A model generated the notes under the pieces. That model was not told the origin of the DNA, searched no databases, and saw nothing but the letters and a program-made list of their open reading frames with translations. Shown here piece by piece: positions 19,967-27,916 of a stretch of DNA of 64,000 nucleotides (its first letter is position 1; each line of letters begins with the position of its first letter). Where the stretch lies: assembly GCF_900090225.1 (NCBI RefSeq), contig NZ_FMHY01000002.1, positions 3,224,001 to 3,288,000 of the forward strand. The letters run 5' to 3'. Both the position numbers and the translations under genes were made by a program. The stretch is from Micromonospora eburnea (GTDB lineage: Bacteria; Actinomycetota; Actinomycetes; Mycobacteriales; Micromonosporaceae).

Positions 19967-21567
19967 GCAGCACGCCCGAGCAGTTGCCGGTAGGCATCGT
20001 CGGTGCCGGGCCGGTCGGTCTGATCACCGCGTTGGGCCTGGCCCACTACGGCGTGCCGGTGGTCATCTTCGAGGAGGACGACCGGCTGTCGCTGGACACC
20101 AAGGCCGGCACCGTCCTCACCCGTACCCTGGAGGTGCTGCACCGGTACGGCGCGCTGAACGACGTCCTGGCCGGATCGTTGCGCATCGACGAGATCGGCG
20201 AGCTGGACCGGGCCACCAACACCCAGACGCTCAGTGTCCGCACCGGTGACCTGACCGAGGACACCCGCTTCCCGTTCGTCATCAACATCCCGCAGCACGA
20301 GCTGGAACCGATCCTGCGGCAGCGGCTGGAGGCGACCGCACCCGGCGCGCTGCACATGGGACACCGGCTGCTCGACTTCACCCAGCACGCCGACCGGGTG
20401 GACCTGCGGCTGCACACCGAGGCGGGGGAGCGGACGGTGCCCGTGCGCTACCTGCTGGCCTGCGACGGCGGCCGGTCCAGGGTGCGGGACCAGATCGGCG
20501 CGATCGTCGAGGGTGAGACGTACCAGGAGCGGTACATGCTGGTCGACCTGAAGGTCGACCTGGACGTGGAGAACCCGCGCGACTACCCGTACCTGGCCTA
20601 CTTCGGCGACCCTCAGGAGTGGATGATCCTGGTCCGCCAGCCGCACTGCTGGCGCTTCCTCTACCCACTGCCGGCCGGGCAGGCCGAACCGAGCCGGAAG
20701 GAACTGGCCGAGAAGGCCCGGCGGTTCATCGGGGACACCAAGAGCCTGGAGATTGTTGGCACCAACGTCTACAACGTCCACCAGCGGGTGGCCGACCGGT
20801 GGCAGGACGGGCGGGTGTTCCTGCTCGGCGACGCCGCGCACCTGATCACTCCGATGTGGGCGCTGGGCCTGAACACCGGGGCCCTGGACGCCTCCAACCT
20901 GCCCTGGCGGATGGCCTGGGTGCTGCGCGGCTGGGCCGAGCCGAGCCTGCTCGACGGGTACCAGGTGGAGCAGCGGCCGGTCGCCACCAAGGGGTCCGCG
21001 GCGATGGCCGCGGCGGCGCGGGCCTACATGGCCCGGCGGGCGGACGACCCGGGGGTGATGACCGCCGGCAACTGGGGCAACGCCTTCACCCGCGCCATGC
21101 TCGGGGTACGCCTTGACGTCGACGGCACCGGCGACTGGTCCATGGTCGCCGCCGGCGACACGCCCCTTCCGGTCCTGGCCGGGGCGCGCAGCCCGGACCT
21201 GCCGCTGTTCGGGCAGGCCGGCACGGTGCACCTGCACGACCTGGCCGCCGACGCGTTCGTGGCGCTCTACTTCACCGATCCGCGCCGGGTGCCGGCGCTC
21301 CCGCCGCAGGATTCGCCCGCGTTGCGCCACTACGTGGTGAGCCGGTGGGACGCGCCGCACGACTCCGGGCTGCGCGACCGGGCGCTGTTCGACCCGGGCG
21401 ACCGGGTCCGGCGCCGGTTCGGGGTCGCCGACGACACGCTGGTGCTGGTCCGCCCCGACGGGCACGTGGCGGCCATCGTCGCGTTCGACCCGTCATCCGG
21501 CGCCGACACCGCCGCGGAACTCTACGCACGGATCACCGGGTGCCCGCCACCCCGTGACCCGGCCTGA
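19963..21567 (+). CDS. FAD-dependent aromatic monooxygenase (PheA/TfdB/MhpA-like)
   Basis: 534 residues from the ATG at 19963. The FAD site begins PVGIVGAGPVGLITALGLAH (GxGxxG), followed by the DG motif LLACDGGRSRVRDQIGA and the GD motif GRVFLLGDAAHLITPMWALG. The C-terminal thioredoxin-like domain (about 430-530) is typical of the phenol hydroxylase/TfdB group. It hydroxylates an aromatic ring using NAD(P)H and O2 and is the probable activating step of the operon. Confidence 0.92.
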   Translation: MSSTPEQLPVGIVGAGPVGLITALGLAHYGVPVVIFEEDDRLSLDTKAGTVLTRTLEVLHRYGALNDVLAGSLRIDEIGELDRATNTQTLSVRTGDLTEDTRFPFVINIPQHELEPILRQRLEATAPGALHMGHRLLDFTQHADRVDLRLHTEAGERTVPVRYLLACDGGRSRVRDQIGAIVEGETYQERYMLVDLKVDLDVENPRDYPYLAYFGDPQEWMILVRQPHCWRFLYPLPAGQAEPSRKELAEKARRFIGDTKSLEIVGTNVYNVHQRVADRWQDGRVFLLGDAAHLITPMWALGLNTGALDASNLPWRMAWVLRGWAEPSLLDGYQVEQRPVATKGSAAMAAAARAYMARRADDPGVMTAGNWGNAFTRAMLGVRLDVDGTGDWSMVAAGDTPLPVLAGARSPDLPLFGQAGTVHLHDLAADAFVALYFTDPRRVPALPPQDSPALRHYVVSRWDAPHDSGLRDRALFDPGDRVRRRFGVADDTLVLVRPDGHVAAIVAFDPSSGADTAAELYARITGCPPPRDPA

Positions 21568-21596
21568 CCACACCCTCGTCTGCGAAAGGGATGACA

Positions 21597-21968
21597 ATGA
21601 GCAACTACGGTCACGCGACCGCTCCGGACGGGAGCCAGGTTGAGCTCGGCGCCGTCGGCCAGGAGATCGTCTTCGAGAACGACCAGGTGCGGGTATGGGA
21701 GATCAGCCTGGCCCCCGGTGAGCAGCAGCCCTGGCACCACCACCTCAACCCGTACCTGGTGATCGCCCTGGAGGCTGCCGACAACCGGATCGACGCGCTC
21801 GCCGGCGGCGACCCGCGTCTGGTCCACGAGGCTGTCGGCGGGGTGGTCTACCGCGAGCCAGGGGAGGTCCACATGCTCACCAACCACGGCACGACCCGCT
21901 ACCGGAGCCGGCTCGTCGAGCTCAAGTGCCTGGGGGAGAACCTCGTGGCCGGCGAGGGCGAGCGATGA
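21597..21968 (+). CDS. Small cupin-domain protein
   Basis: About 123 residues from the ATG at 21597, which is better spaced from the GAAAGG site than the alternative at 21591. It is a single cupin barrel with QQPWHHHLNPYLVIALE (metal-ligand His cluster) and REPGEVHMLTNHG (second cupin motif). It could be a metal-dependent dioxygenase subunit, isomerase or binding protein. Coupling (ATGA overlap) to a second cupin gene suggests that the two act together. Confidence 0.82.
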   Translation: MSNYGHATAPDGSQVELGAVGQEIVFENDQVRVWEISLAPGEQQPWHHHLNPYLVIALEAADNRIDALAGGDPRLVHEAVGGVVYREPGEVHMLTNHGTTRYRSRLVELKCLGENLVAGEGER

Positions 21969-22501
21969 GCGAGTCTCCGGCGCTCGTTCCGGCCCCGCCG
22001 GTGCCAGCCGGTGTCGATCCGCAGGAGTGGGCCAACAACCTCTCCGAGCCGTCCCGGTACGGCGGCGAGGCCGCCGACCGGTCGCGGGAGGCGTTGGTGC
22101 CCGGCCCGGACGGCCTGGTGCTGGCCCGGTTCCGCGAGATCCTGCTGCAGACCGACGAGTTGGACTGGGCGGACAAGACGCTGGCCGGCCTCTCGCACAA
22201 GGCGCTGTGGCGCAACGAGGAGACCGAAGCCTCCATCTCGCTGATCCGGTTCCGTAAGGGCGCCGGCATTCCGCTACGCCATTCGCACGCGTCCAACCAG
22301 TTCATGTTCTGCCTCAGCGGCCGGTACACCTACGTACCGACCGGGCTGACCCTCACCCCGGGCTCCTTCTACTGGAACCCGAAGGGCAGCCTGCACGGGC
22401 CGACCCTGGCCGAAGAGGAGAGCGTCCTGCTGGAGATCTACGACGGGCCGCACTACCCGACGCAGCCCGAGTGGTACACCGACCCGGCCGACGCCCACTA
22501 G
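21965..22501 (+). CDS. Cupin protein similar to 2,4'-dihydroxyacetophenone dioxygenase
   Basis: 178 residues. The cupin motif is IPLRHSHASNQFMFCLSGRY, with a second motif LTPGSFYWNPKGSLHGPTLA and a terminal EIYDGPHYPTQPEWY. The layout resembles the DAD-type non-haem iron cupin dioxygenases that cleave a C-C bond next to an aromatic ring. It is a candidate ring- or side-chain-cleaving enzyme of this operon. The exact reaction is inferred. Confidence 0.75.
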   Translation: MSESPALVPAPPVPAGVDPQEWANNLSEPSRYGGEAADRSREALVPGPDGLVLARFREILLQTDELDWADKTLAGLSHKALWRNEETEASISLIRFRKGAGIPLRHSHASNQFMFCLSGRYTYVPTGLTLTPGSFYWNPKGSLHGPTLAEEESVLLEIYDGPHYPTQPEWYTDPADAH

Positions 22502-22530
22502 CTCGACCCTCGAAAGAAAAGAAGGCAACC

Positions 22531-22944
22531 ATGCCCAAGCAGCAGATCGTTTCCCCTGAGCTGGCCGCGCCGAACGGTCACTTCGCCCAGGCCACGCAGA
22601 CCAGGGCGCGGGGCCGGATGGTGTTCGTGTCCGGCATGACTGCCCGCAACCGTGAGGGTGGGGTCACCGGCGTCGGTGACGTCGTCGCCCAGACCCACCA
22701 GGTCTGCCAGAACCTGCGCGCCGCGATGACCGCCGCCGGCGGGTCGCTGGAGGACATCGTGCGAGTGGACGTCTACGTCCGCAACATGGAGGACTTCCAG
22801 GCCATCCACGAGGTGCGCCGGCAGTACTTCACCGGTGAGCCGCCGGCCTCGACGATGGTGGAGGTCTCCAAGTTCGTCAACAAGGACTACCTGATCGAGA
22901 TCAACGCGATCGGTGTGATCGACGACGAGGGTGACGCCGCATGA
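22531..22944 (+). CDS. ridA: RidA/YjgF-family enamine/imine deaminase
   Basis: 137 residues after an AAGAAGG ribosome-binding site. RidA-fold signatures are present: GRMVFVSGMTARNREGGV, NLRAAMTAAGGSLEDIVRVD and RQYFTGEPPASTMVEVSKF with the conserved Arg. Pathway-linked members hydrolyse reactive enamines or imines, including 2-aminomuconate. Its presence hints that a nitrogen-containing intermediate is formed. It is coupled to the next gene by an ATGA overlap. Confidence 0.9.
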   Translation: MPKQQIVSPELAAPNGHFAQATQTRARGRMVFVSGMTARNREGGVTGVGDVVAQTHQVCQNLRAAMTAAGGSLEDIVRVDVYVRNMEDFQAIHEVRRQYFTGEPPASTMVEVSKFVNKDYLIEINAIGVIDDEGDAA

Positions 22945-23822
22945 AGCTCGCCAGCGTCGTCACCGCGGCCGGCCGGCGGATCGGGGTGGTGACCGGCGAC
23001 ACCGTAGCGGTGCTCCCCGCCGAGCTCGGCGGCCTCGACGACGCGATCCGTGGTGGCTCGGCCGCGTTGGACGCGGTCCGGGCCGCCGCGCGGCAGGTCA
23101 CGGCGGTGCCGTTGGCCGAGGTCCGACTCGACGCGCCGCTGCGTCGGTTCAACCGGGACATCCTCTGCACGGGCTGGAACTACTGGGACCACTTCGAGGA
23201 GTCACGCGGCAAGCGGGAGGGGCAGGACCCGGCGGAACGCCCCAAGCACCCGACCTTCTTCACCAAGGGCCCGGACACCGTCGTCGGCCCGTACGACGAC
23301 ATCGCCTACGACCCGCAGCTCTCCACCAAGTGGGACTACGAGGCGGAGGTGGCACTGGTCATCGGTGCGGACTGCCGTTCGGTGAGCGAGGCGGACGCGA
23401 TGTCGTACGTGGCGGCGTTCTGCGTCGCGAACGACGTGTCGCAGCGCGACCTGCAACGCGCGCACGGCGGTCAGTGGCTCAAGGGCAAGAGCATCGACGC
23501 GACCATGCCGCTCGGGCCGTGGCTGACCACCCTCGACGAGGTGCCGGACCCGGCGAGCCTGCGCATCCAGTGCGAGGTGAACGGGGTGGTCCTCCAGGAC
23601 GCGTCGACCGCGCAGATGGCTTTCCCATTCGCTCGTATCATCGCCGAACTGAGTTGGGGGATGACTCTGCGGGCCGGTGACGTGGTGCTCACCGGTACGC
23701 CGAGCGGCATCGGAAACGCCCGTGATCCGCAGGTGTTCCTGAACGACGGCGACCTGGTGGTGACCCGGGTGGAAGGGCTCGGTGAACTGCGCAACCGAGT
23801 GCGGCTCACGAAGCTGCACTGA
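22941..23822 (+). CDS. Fumarylacetoacetate hydrolase-family protein
   Basis: 293 residues. The FAH core has LCTGWNYWDHFEESRGKRE, FTKGPDTVVGPYDDI, the metal ligands in WDYEAEVALVIGADCRSVSE, KGKSIDATMPLGPWL and VVLTGTPSGIGNARDP. Family members hydrolyse, decarboxylate or tautomerise ring-opened dienoic diacids at the end of aromatic meta-cleavage or gentisate-like routes. It is the last gene before a strong hairpin terminator. Confidence 0.92.
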   Translation: MKLASVVTAAGRRIGVVTGDTVAVLPAELGGLDDAIRGGSAALDAVRAAARQVTAVPLAEVRLDAPLRRFNRDILCTGWNYWDHFEESRGKREGQDPAERPKHPTFFTKGPDTVVGPYDDIAYDPQLSTKWDYEAEVALVIGADCRSVSEADAMSYVAAFCVANDVSQRDLQRAHGGQWLKGKSIDATMPLGPWLTTLDEVPDPASLRIQCEVNGVVLQDASTAQMAFPFARIIAELSWGMTLRAGDVVLTGTPSGIGNARDPQVFLNDGDLVVTRVEGLGELRNRVRLTKLH

Positions 23823-23831
23823 TCCCGTGCC

Positions 23832-23867
23832 GGTGCGGGGCGGGGCGGAGCGGCACCGCCCCGCACC
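23832..23867 (+). terminator. Hairpin terminator after the FAH-family gene
   Basis: 12-bp stem GGTGCGGGGCGG / CCGCCCCGCACC with a 12-nt loop, 10 bp past the stop. It marks the end of the 15.5-23.8 kb operon. Confidence 0.75.
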
Positions 23868-23879
23868 ATTCACAGTGTT

Positions 23880-23896
23880 GAAATCGATACTATTTC
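23880..23896. promoter_or_regulatory. Possible GntR operator
   Basis: Inverted repeat GAAAT-7-ATTTC, 40 bp before the GntR gene. The AT-rich palindrome stands out from the GC-rich surroundings. An autoregulatory site is plausible. Confidence 0.4.
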
Positions 23897-23936
23897 CAGG
23901 GCACGCCGGTGCGTTTGTGGGATCACCGAAACACCC

Positions 23937-24779
23937 ATGAACCAGGATCATCTCCCCGATGGCGGGATGTGGACGGCATCCACCAGCGGCACTATCCGGA
24001 GGCACACCGTGGCAACAACCAACCGTAGAACTGCCCCGAGTGACGCCGGTGACGGCGGCCGGGCCGGTGCCGGTGGAGCCGACGGGCAGCACCGCACCCT
24101 CGCCGACTCGGCGACCGCGATCCTGCACGAGGCGATCCTCAGCGGTCGACTGCCGGCCGGCACCCCGCTGCGGCTCAACGAGATGGCCGACCTGCTCGGT
24201 ATGAGCATGAGCCCGGTCCGGGAGTCGATCCGGCGGCTCGCCGCGCTCGGCCTGGTCGAGGTGGTCCAGCACAAGGGCGCCTGGGTCATGCCGCTGACGA
24301 TCGAGGACGCGGTCGACACCCACGAGGCCCGGATCGCCATGGAGACGGCACTGATCGAGCGGGCGGCGACCCGGTTCACCGCCGGGGACGCCCGGCGTGC
24401 CGAGGCGGCCCTCGACGAGCACATCGCCGCTTCCGCCCGCGGCGACGCCACCGCGGCCCGCCGCGCGCACACCGATTTCCACTTCACCATCTACCGGGCG
24501 GCCGGATCGCGCTGGTTGCTGCGCGGCCTGGAGCCCGTCTGGGAGAACAGTGAGCGGTACCGGTTCGCCACGGTCACTCCGGCCGGGCAGAACGAGGAGC
24601 GGGTCCGGGAGCACCGCGCCATCCTCGACGCGTGTGTGGCGGGGGACGTGGCAGCGGCGGTAGCCGCCGTTCAGGTCCACATCCGGCACGCGGCCGATCG
24701 GGTGATCGGCAAGATGGACTCCGACGCCGCGGCGCCGACCACGGACCGGGAGCCGGGGCACGTGCCTGCCGGCGGATGA
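23937..24779 (+). CDS. GntR-family regulator, FCD subfamily
   Basis: Up to 280 residues. The ATG at 23937 or the GTG at 24009 could be the start, since residues 1-50 are low in conservation. The winged helix (about 58-120) contains AILHEAILSGRLPAGTPLRL, EMADLLGMSMSPVRESIRRL and GLVEVVQHKGAWVMPL. The FCD effector domain follows (EARIAMETALIERAATRF; RAHTDFHFTIYRAAGS; the HRAILDACVAGD and HIRHAADRVIG metal-ligand His positions). FCD proteins bind acidic metabolites. It lies at the end of the catabolic operon and is its likely repressor. Confidence 0.9.
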   Translation: MNQDHLPDGGMWTASTSGTIRRHTVATTNRRTAPSDAGDGGRAGAGGADGQHRTLADSATAILHEAILSGRLPAGTPLRLNEMADLLGMSMSPVRESIRRLAALGLVEVVQHKGAWVMPLTIEDAVDTHEARIAMETALIERAATRFTAGDARRAEAALDEHIAASARGDATAARRAHTDFHFTIYRAAGSRWLLRGLEPVWENSERYRFATVTPAGQNEERVREHRAILDACVAGDVAAAVAAVQVHIRHAADRVIGKMDSDAAAPTTDREPGHVPAGG

Positions 24780-24823
24780 CCACCGGCGCCACCGCGCCGT
24801 CGCACCCGGCGAGCCGGCCTGGC

Positions 24824-24846
24824 GCCGCCCTCCCGGGCAGGGCGGC
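24824..24846 (+). terminator. Hairpin after the GntR gene
   Basis: 8-bp stem GCCGCCCT / AGGGCGGC with a 7-nt loop, between gntR and the amidohydrolase. The latter may therefore have its own promoter. Confidence 0.5.
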
Positions 24847-24955
24847 TCTCGCCCGAAAGGCCGCCCGCCGCCGTGGGCGATCACCCCAGTCACCGTCCCT
24901 ACCGTCGGCTCGTCCCATCGCGACCGCCGATCGGACCAACCATTAAGGAAGTCCC

Positions 24956-25912
24956 GTGCCTGGCATCGACATGCACGCCCACCTCGCCCCCGACCTCCGC
25001 CCGGTCGACCTCCCCGAGGTATCGGTCGACGTCGACGGCGCGGCTCTTCTCAACGGCAAACGGATCGGCCCGGCCGACCTGTACCACCCGGACCGGCTCG
25101 AGGAGCACCTGGACCAGGCTGGGCTGAACGAGGCGATCGTCAGCGTGCCACCGCCCTTCTACCGCCAGCGGCTGTCCGGACCGGAGGCGGCGGCATGGGT
25201 TCGTGCCGTCAACGACGGCCTGCTCGCTGTGGTCGCCGGCCGGCCCCGGCTCACCCCGCTGGCGTACCTGCCGTTCGAACATCCCGAGGTGGCGCTCGCC
25301 GAGTACGACCGGATCGCCGCCGACGACCGCTGGGCCGGGGTGGTCGGCGCCGCCGGTGGAGACGCCGGACCCTTGGACGGCCCGGCGCTGCGCCCGCTGT
25401 GGCAGCGCCTCGACGTGGACCGGCGCACGCTGCAACTGCACCCCGCGCACTCGCCGGATCCCCGGCTGGAGCCCTACTACCTGGCCAACCTGCTGGGTAA
25501 TCCGGTCGAGACGACGGTGGCGGTGGCCCAGCTCGTCTTCGGTGGGGTGCTCGGCGCGTACCCGGGGATCCGGTTCGTCCTGGTGCACTGTGGCGGATGC
25601 GTGCCAGCGGTGGTCGGTCGCTGGGAGCGCGGGCACACCACCACCCGGCCAGGCGTACCCGCGCTGTCGCCCACCCCGGCCGAGGCGGTGCGCACGCTCT
25701 ACGTCGACAACCTCGCCCACGACCCGGCCGTGGTCGACCTGGCGGTGTCGGTCTTCGGTGCGGACCGGCTGGTACTCGGCAGCGACTGGCCGTTCCCGAT
25801 GGGCACCGACGACCCGTTCGCCTCGGTGGCCCACCGAGGCGGCGACTACGCCCGGCAGGTGGCCACCGACAACGCGGCGCGGGCCCTGGGACGTGAGCGC
25901 AACGGTCGGTGA
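24956..25912 (+). CDS. Amidohydrolase-2 family, ACMSD-like decarboxylase
   Basis: 318 residues from the GTG at 24956 (TAAGGAAG site upstream). TIM-barrel metal ligands are DMHAHL (HxH, residues 7 and 9), His in VLVHCGGCVPAVVGRWERG and Asp in LVLGSDWPFPMG. This matches the ACMSD/gamma-resorcylate decarboxylase group: decarboxylases, or hydrolases of ring-opened or hydroxylated aromatic acids. Together with RidA and the FAH-family enzyme it suggests a 2-aminomuconate-like or carboxylated-ring route, but no semialdehyde dehydrogenase is linked. Confidence 0.88.
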   Translation: MPGIDMHAHLAPDLRPVDLPEVSVDVDGAALLNGKRIGPADLYHPDRLEEHLDQAGLNEAIVSVPPPFYRQRLSGPEAAAWVRAVNDGLLAVVAGRPRLTPLAYLPFEHPEVALAEYDRIAADDRWAGVVGAAGGDAGPLDGPALRPLWQRLDVDRRTLQLHPAHSPDPRLEPYYLANLLGNPVETTVAVAQLVFGGVLGAYPGIRFVLVHCGGCVPAVVGRWERGHTTTRPGVPALSPTPAEAVRTLYVDNLAHDPAVVDLAVSVFGADRLVLGSDWPFPMGTDDPFASVAHRGGDYARQVATDNAARALGRERNGR

Positions 25913-25960
25913 CCGCCCTCCGACGTCGTTTCCGCATCGTACCCAGGCCGCGGTGGGGGG

Positions 25961-26737
25961 TCAGCAGCCGAGGCGCTCGGTGGAAAGCGCGATGTCGTCG
26001 ATCCAGAGGTCGAACACGCCCGGCGTGGTGCCGCCCTGGTAGAGCTGCCAGCCGATCTTTACGGTGTTCACCGTTGGCAGGATGAAAGGCACGTCGTTGC
26101 CGCCGTGCTGGTTGGTGGAGGCGGTCAGCCCCGGGTTCGCCACCCCGTCGATCCACACCGCGACGCGGTTGTCTGCCGGGTCGAGTTTCCACTCGAAGCA
26201 CTGCCAGATGTCTTCGACGACCGGGGCGGACTCGCGCCAGTTGGTCCAGTCGCCAGTCGGTCCGCCATCGGCGCCCACGCCCCAGAAGATTCCGGGGACG
26301 GTGGGGGCGTACTGGCCGCCGATCGGACGGACGACCTCCGAGCTGCCGGTGCCGGTCGCCTCTACGAGCGTGAAGTGTGCCCAGTCGGGGGCGGTCGGGA
26401 AGGCGTCGACGCGTAGCCGCATACGGCCGTAGAAGCGGTTGCCCGGTGCCGCGAAGTCGTCGATGCGCAGGAAGGCGCGCCCGTTGTCGACCGTGTGGAT
26501 GTGCAGCACCTGGTTGCCGCGGCGGGCGCGTTCGACGGTGAGTGTGCCGTTGCGCGTGTCGATGCCCCAGTTCAGGGTGCTGGGACCGCCGCGCGGCAGT
26601 CTCTCGAAGTCTTCGCAGAAGAGTAGGTGTCGGGTGCAGGAGCCGCGGTGGGAGGTGCCCGCTGCGTCGGACGGGATGCTGCCGGCTGTGGCGCCAAGCA
26701 TCAGGGCGGCGGTTAATGCCGCGAGAAGGTTGCGCAT
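25961..26737 (-). CDS. Secreted Cip1-like protein (possible polysaccharide-active)
   Basis: 258 residues from the ATG at 26737 with GGAGGAGACC upstream. The signal peptide is RNLLAALTAALMLGATAG. The mature part is a beta-rich lectin/lyase-like sandwich: LFCEDFERLPRGGPSTLNWG, RNGTLTVERARRGNQVLHIH, FYGRMRLRVDAFPTAPDWAH and VFDLWIDDIALSTERLGC. The pattern of FE, NGTLTV, RMRLRV and PDWAHF recalls Cip1, a cellulose-induced fungal protein with actinomycete relatives. A CebR-like operator lies 67 bp upstream, which supports cellulose-responsive expression. The biochemical role is not established. Confidence 0.6.
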   Translation of the reverse strand: MRNLLAALTAALMLGATAGSIPSDAAGTSHRGSCTRHLLFCEDFERLPRGGPSTLNWGIDTRNGTLTVERARRGNQVLHIHTVDNGRAFLRIDDFAAPGNRFYGRMRLRVDAFPTAPDWAHFTLVEATGTGSSEVVRPIGGQYAPTVPGIFWGVGADGGPTGDWTNWRESAPVVEDIWQCFEWKLDPADNRVAVWIDGVANPGLTASTNQHGGNDVPFILPTVNTVKIGWQLYQGGTTPGVFDLWIDDIALSTERLGC

Positions 26738-26803
26738 GGTCTCCTCCATGACTCGGCCCTCACCACGCCGACGGCGCGCCGGAGGGACACGGCACCCGGT
26801 GCG

Positions 26804-26817
26804 TGGAAGCGTTCCCA
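26804..26817 (-). promoter_or_regulatory. CebR-like operator upstream of the Cip1-like gene
   Basis: TGGAAGCGTTCCCA matches the actinomycete CebR (LacI-family cellobiose-responsive) palindrome TGGGAGCGCTCCCA at 12 of 14 positions. The remainder of 26738-27006 holds no other gene that I can see. Confidence 0.65.
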
Positions 26818-27006
26818 TGTATAGCAGATGTTGAATGCCTTTGTTGCGATCGGCGTCGGGGCACGCCGGTGTCCGGGACCAAGTCCTGTTGGGTGCGGAG
26901 GATCTCGGCCGCGCCCTCGGTGGTGGTCAGCGATGCGCCTGGCTCGGGGGTTGGCGTTGCCTGCGCCGGCCGGGCGAGGAAGGCAACGGGCGTTACGCCC
27001 CCACTC

Positions 27007-27519
27007 TCAAAGTGATGAGCTGGATGTGCTGGGCGTGTCTGAGCTGCGCTGCCTGGGTGCCTCGGAACGGCCGCGGATCGTGGTGATGGAGACGCCCTGC
27101 CGCTTCAGCATCGCGGCAACAACACCGTCTCCCTCGACAAGTTCACCCGTGTGCGTACCGTCGTAGATCATCCCGTAGCCGCAGGAGGGGCTTCGTGCTT
27201 GGAGGATCGCGCGGGTCAGGCCATGCTCAGCGGCCAGGTCGGCAACAATTTTCGCGCCAGCAATGAACGGGCCGGTCACGTCCTCCCCGTCGATGGTGAC
27301 GACTCGGGCCTCACCATCGAGGACATCATGACCGTCACCCCCAACAATCTCGGCTGCGGGCCGAGGCGTCGGCAATCCTCCGAGCTGTTCGGCGCAGGCC
27401 GGGAGTGCCCGACCGGCTCGGACCTCTTCCACAACTGAATCGTCGGGGCGTGCTCGACTGTCGTAGCGGCACGGCTGTCCGGCAAGACATGCGCTCACCA
27501 GCACAACTTCCCGATCCAT
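27007..27519 (-). CDS. DUF523 (YbbK-like) protein
   Basis: 170 residues. Family signatures with conserved Cys are VLVSACLAGQPCRYD at the N-terminus, ACAEQLGGLPTPRPAAEI, and ARSPSCGYGMIYDG. The last about 20 residues are Ser/Arg-rich and unconserved. The function of DUF523 is not firmly established. The conserved Cys residues suggest metal or sulfur chemistry. Confidence 0.9.
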   Translation of the reverse strand: MDREVVLVSACLAGQPCRYDSRARPDDSVVEEVRAGRALPACAEQLGGLPTPRPAAEIVGGDGHDVLDGEARVVTIDGEDVTGPFIAGAKIVADLAAEHGLTRAILQARSPSCGYGMIYDGTHTGELVEGDGVVAAMLKRQGVSITTIRGRSEAPRQRSSDTPSTSSSSL

Positions 27520-27763
27520 GGCTCAATCGTACCGAGCGCCCCTGACTGGTCCCGTATCTCGACGTCTCGGCCGTTGAGCGTTGCCTCGGACGACCGGGAT
27601 GGCGGGAGGTGTCTGGTGCCGACCCGGCCGTCGGAGTGCCCGAAAAATTCCTTCGGTCTTGCGATCGGCGCTGAAGGGTATCGACATAGGCGTTCGTGAC
27701 GGTATAGCGTGCCCGCCATCACGTTCATCGATCATTTGAACGTCTTCCGTGTGAAGGAGCGCC

Positions 27764-27916
27764 ATGCCCACGCCACGATCCGTCCGCCTGCGGCGTCGAG
27801 GTCTGCTCGGCGTCCCGGCCCTGGTGGCCGCCGCGCTGACCGTCGCCGCCCGACCCGGCGCGGCGGCCGCCGCACCGAAGGCCGAGTGCCTGGCCGACCT
27901 GCTCGGGGAGTCCTGA
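27764..27916 (+). CDS. Signal-peptide microORF (50 aa) overlapping the amidase gene
   Basis: ATG at 27764 after GAAGGAGCGCC. It encodes a twin-Arg-rich n-region (VRLRRRGLLG), a hydrophobic Ala/Leu/Val core and a short tail PKAECLADLLGES, then TGA. The stop shares its last A with the ATG of the amidase (TGATG at 27914-27918). It looks like a secretion leader cut off from a downstream protein. It may be a small secreted peptide coupled to the amidase, or a frameshifted or displaced signal sequence. Confidence 0.5.
   Translation: MPTPRSVRLRRRGLLGVPALVAAALTVAARPGAAAAAPKAECLADLLGES

Noticed and set aside
23202..24893. 563-residue minus-strand open frame
   Set aside because: It covers the FAH-family and GntR genes in antisense, both of which have clear family motifs.
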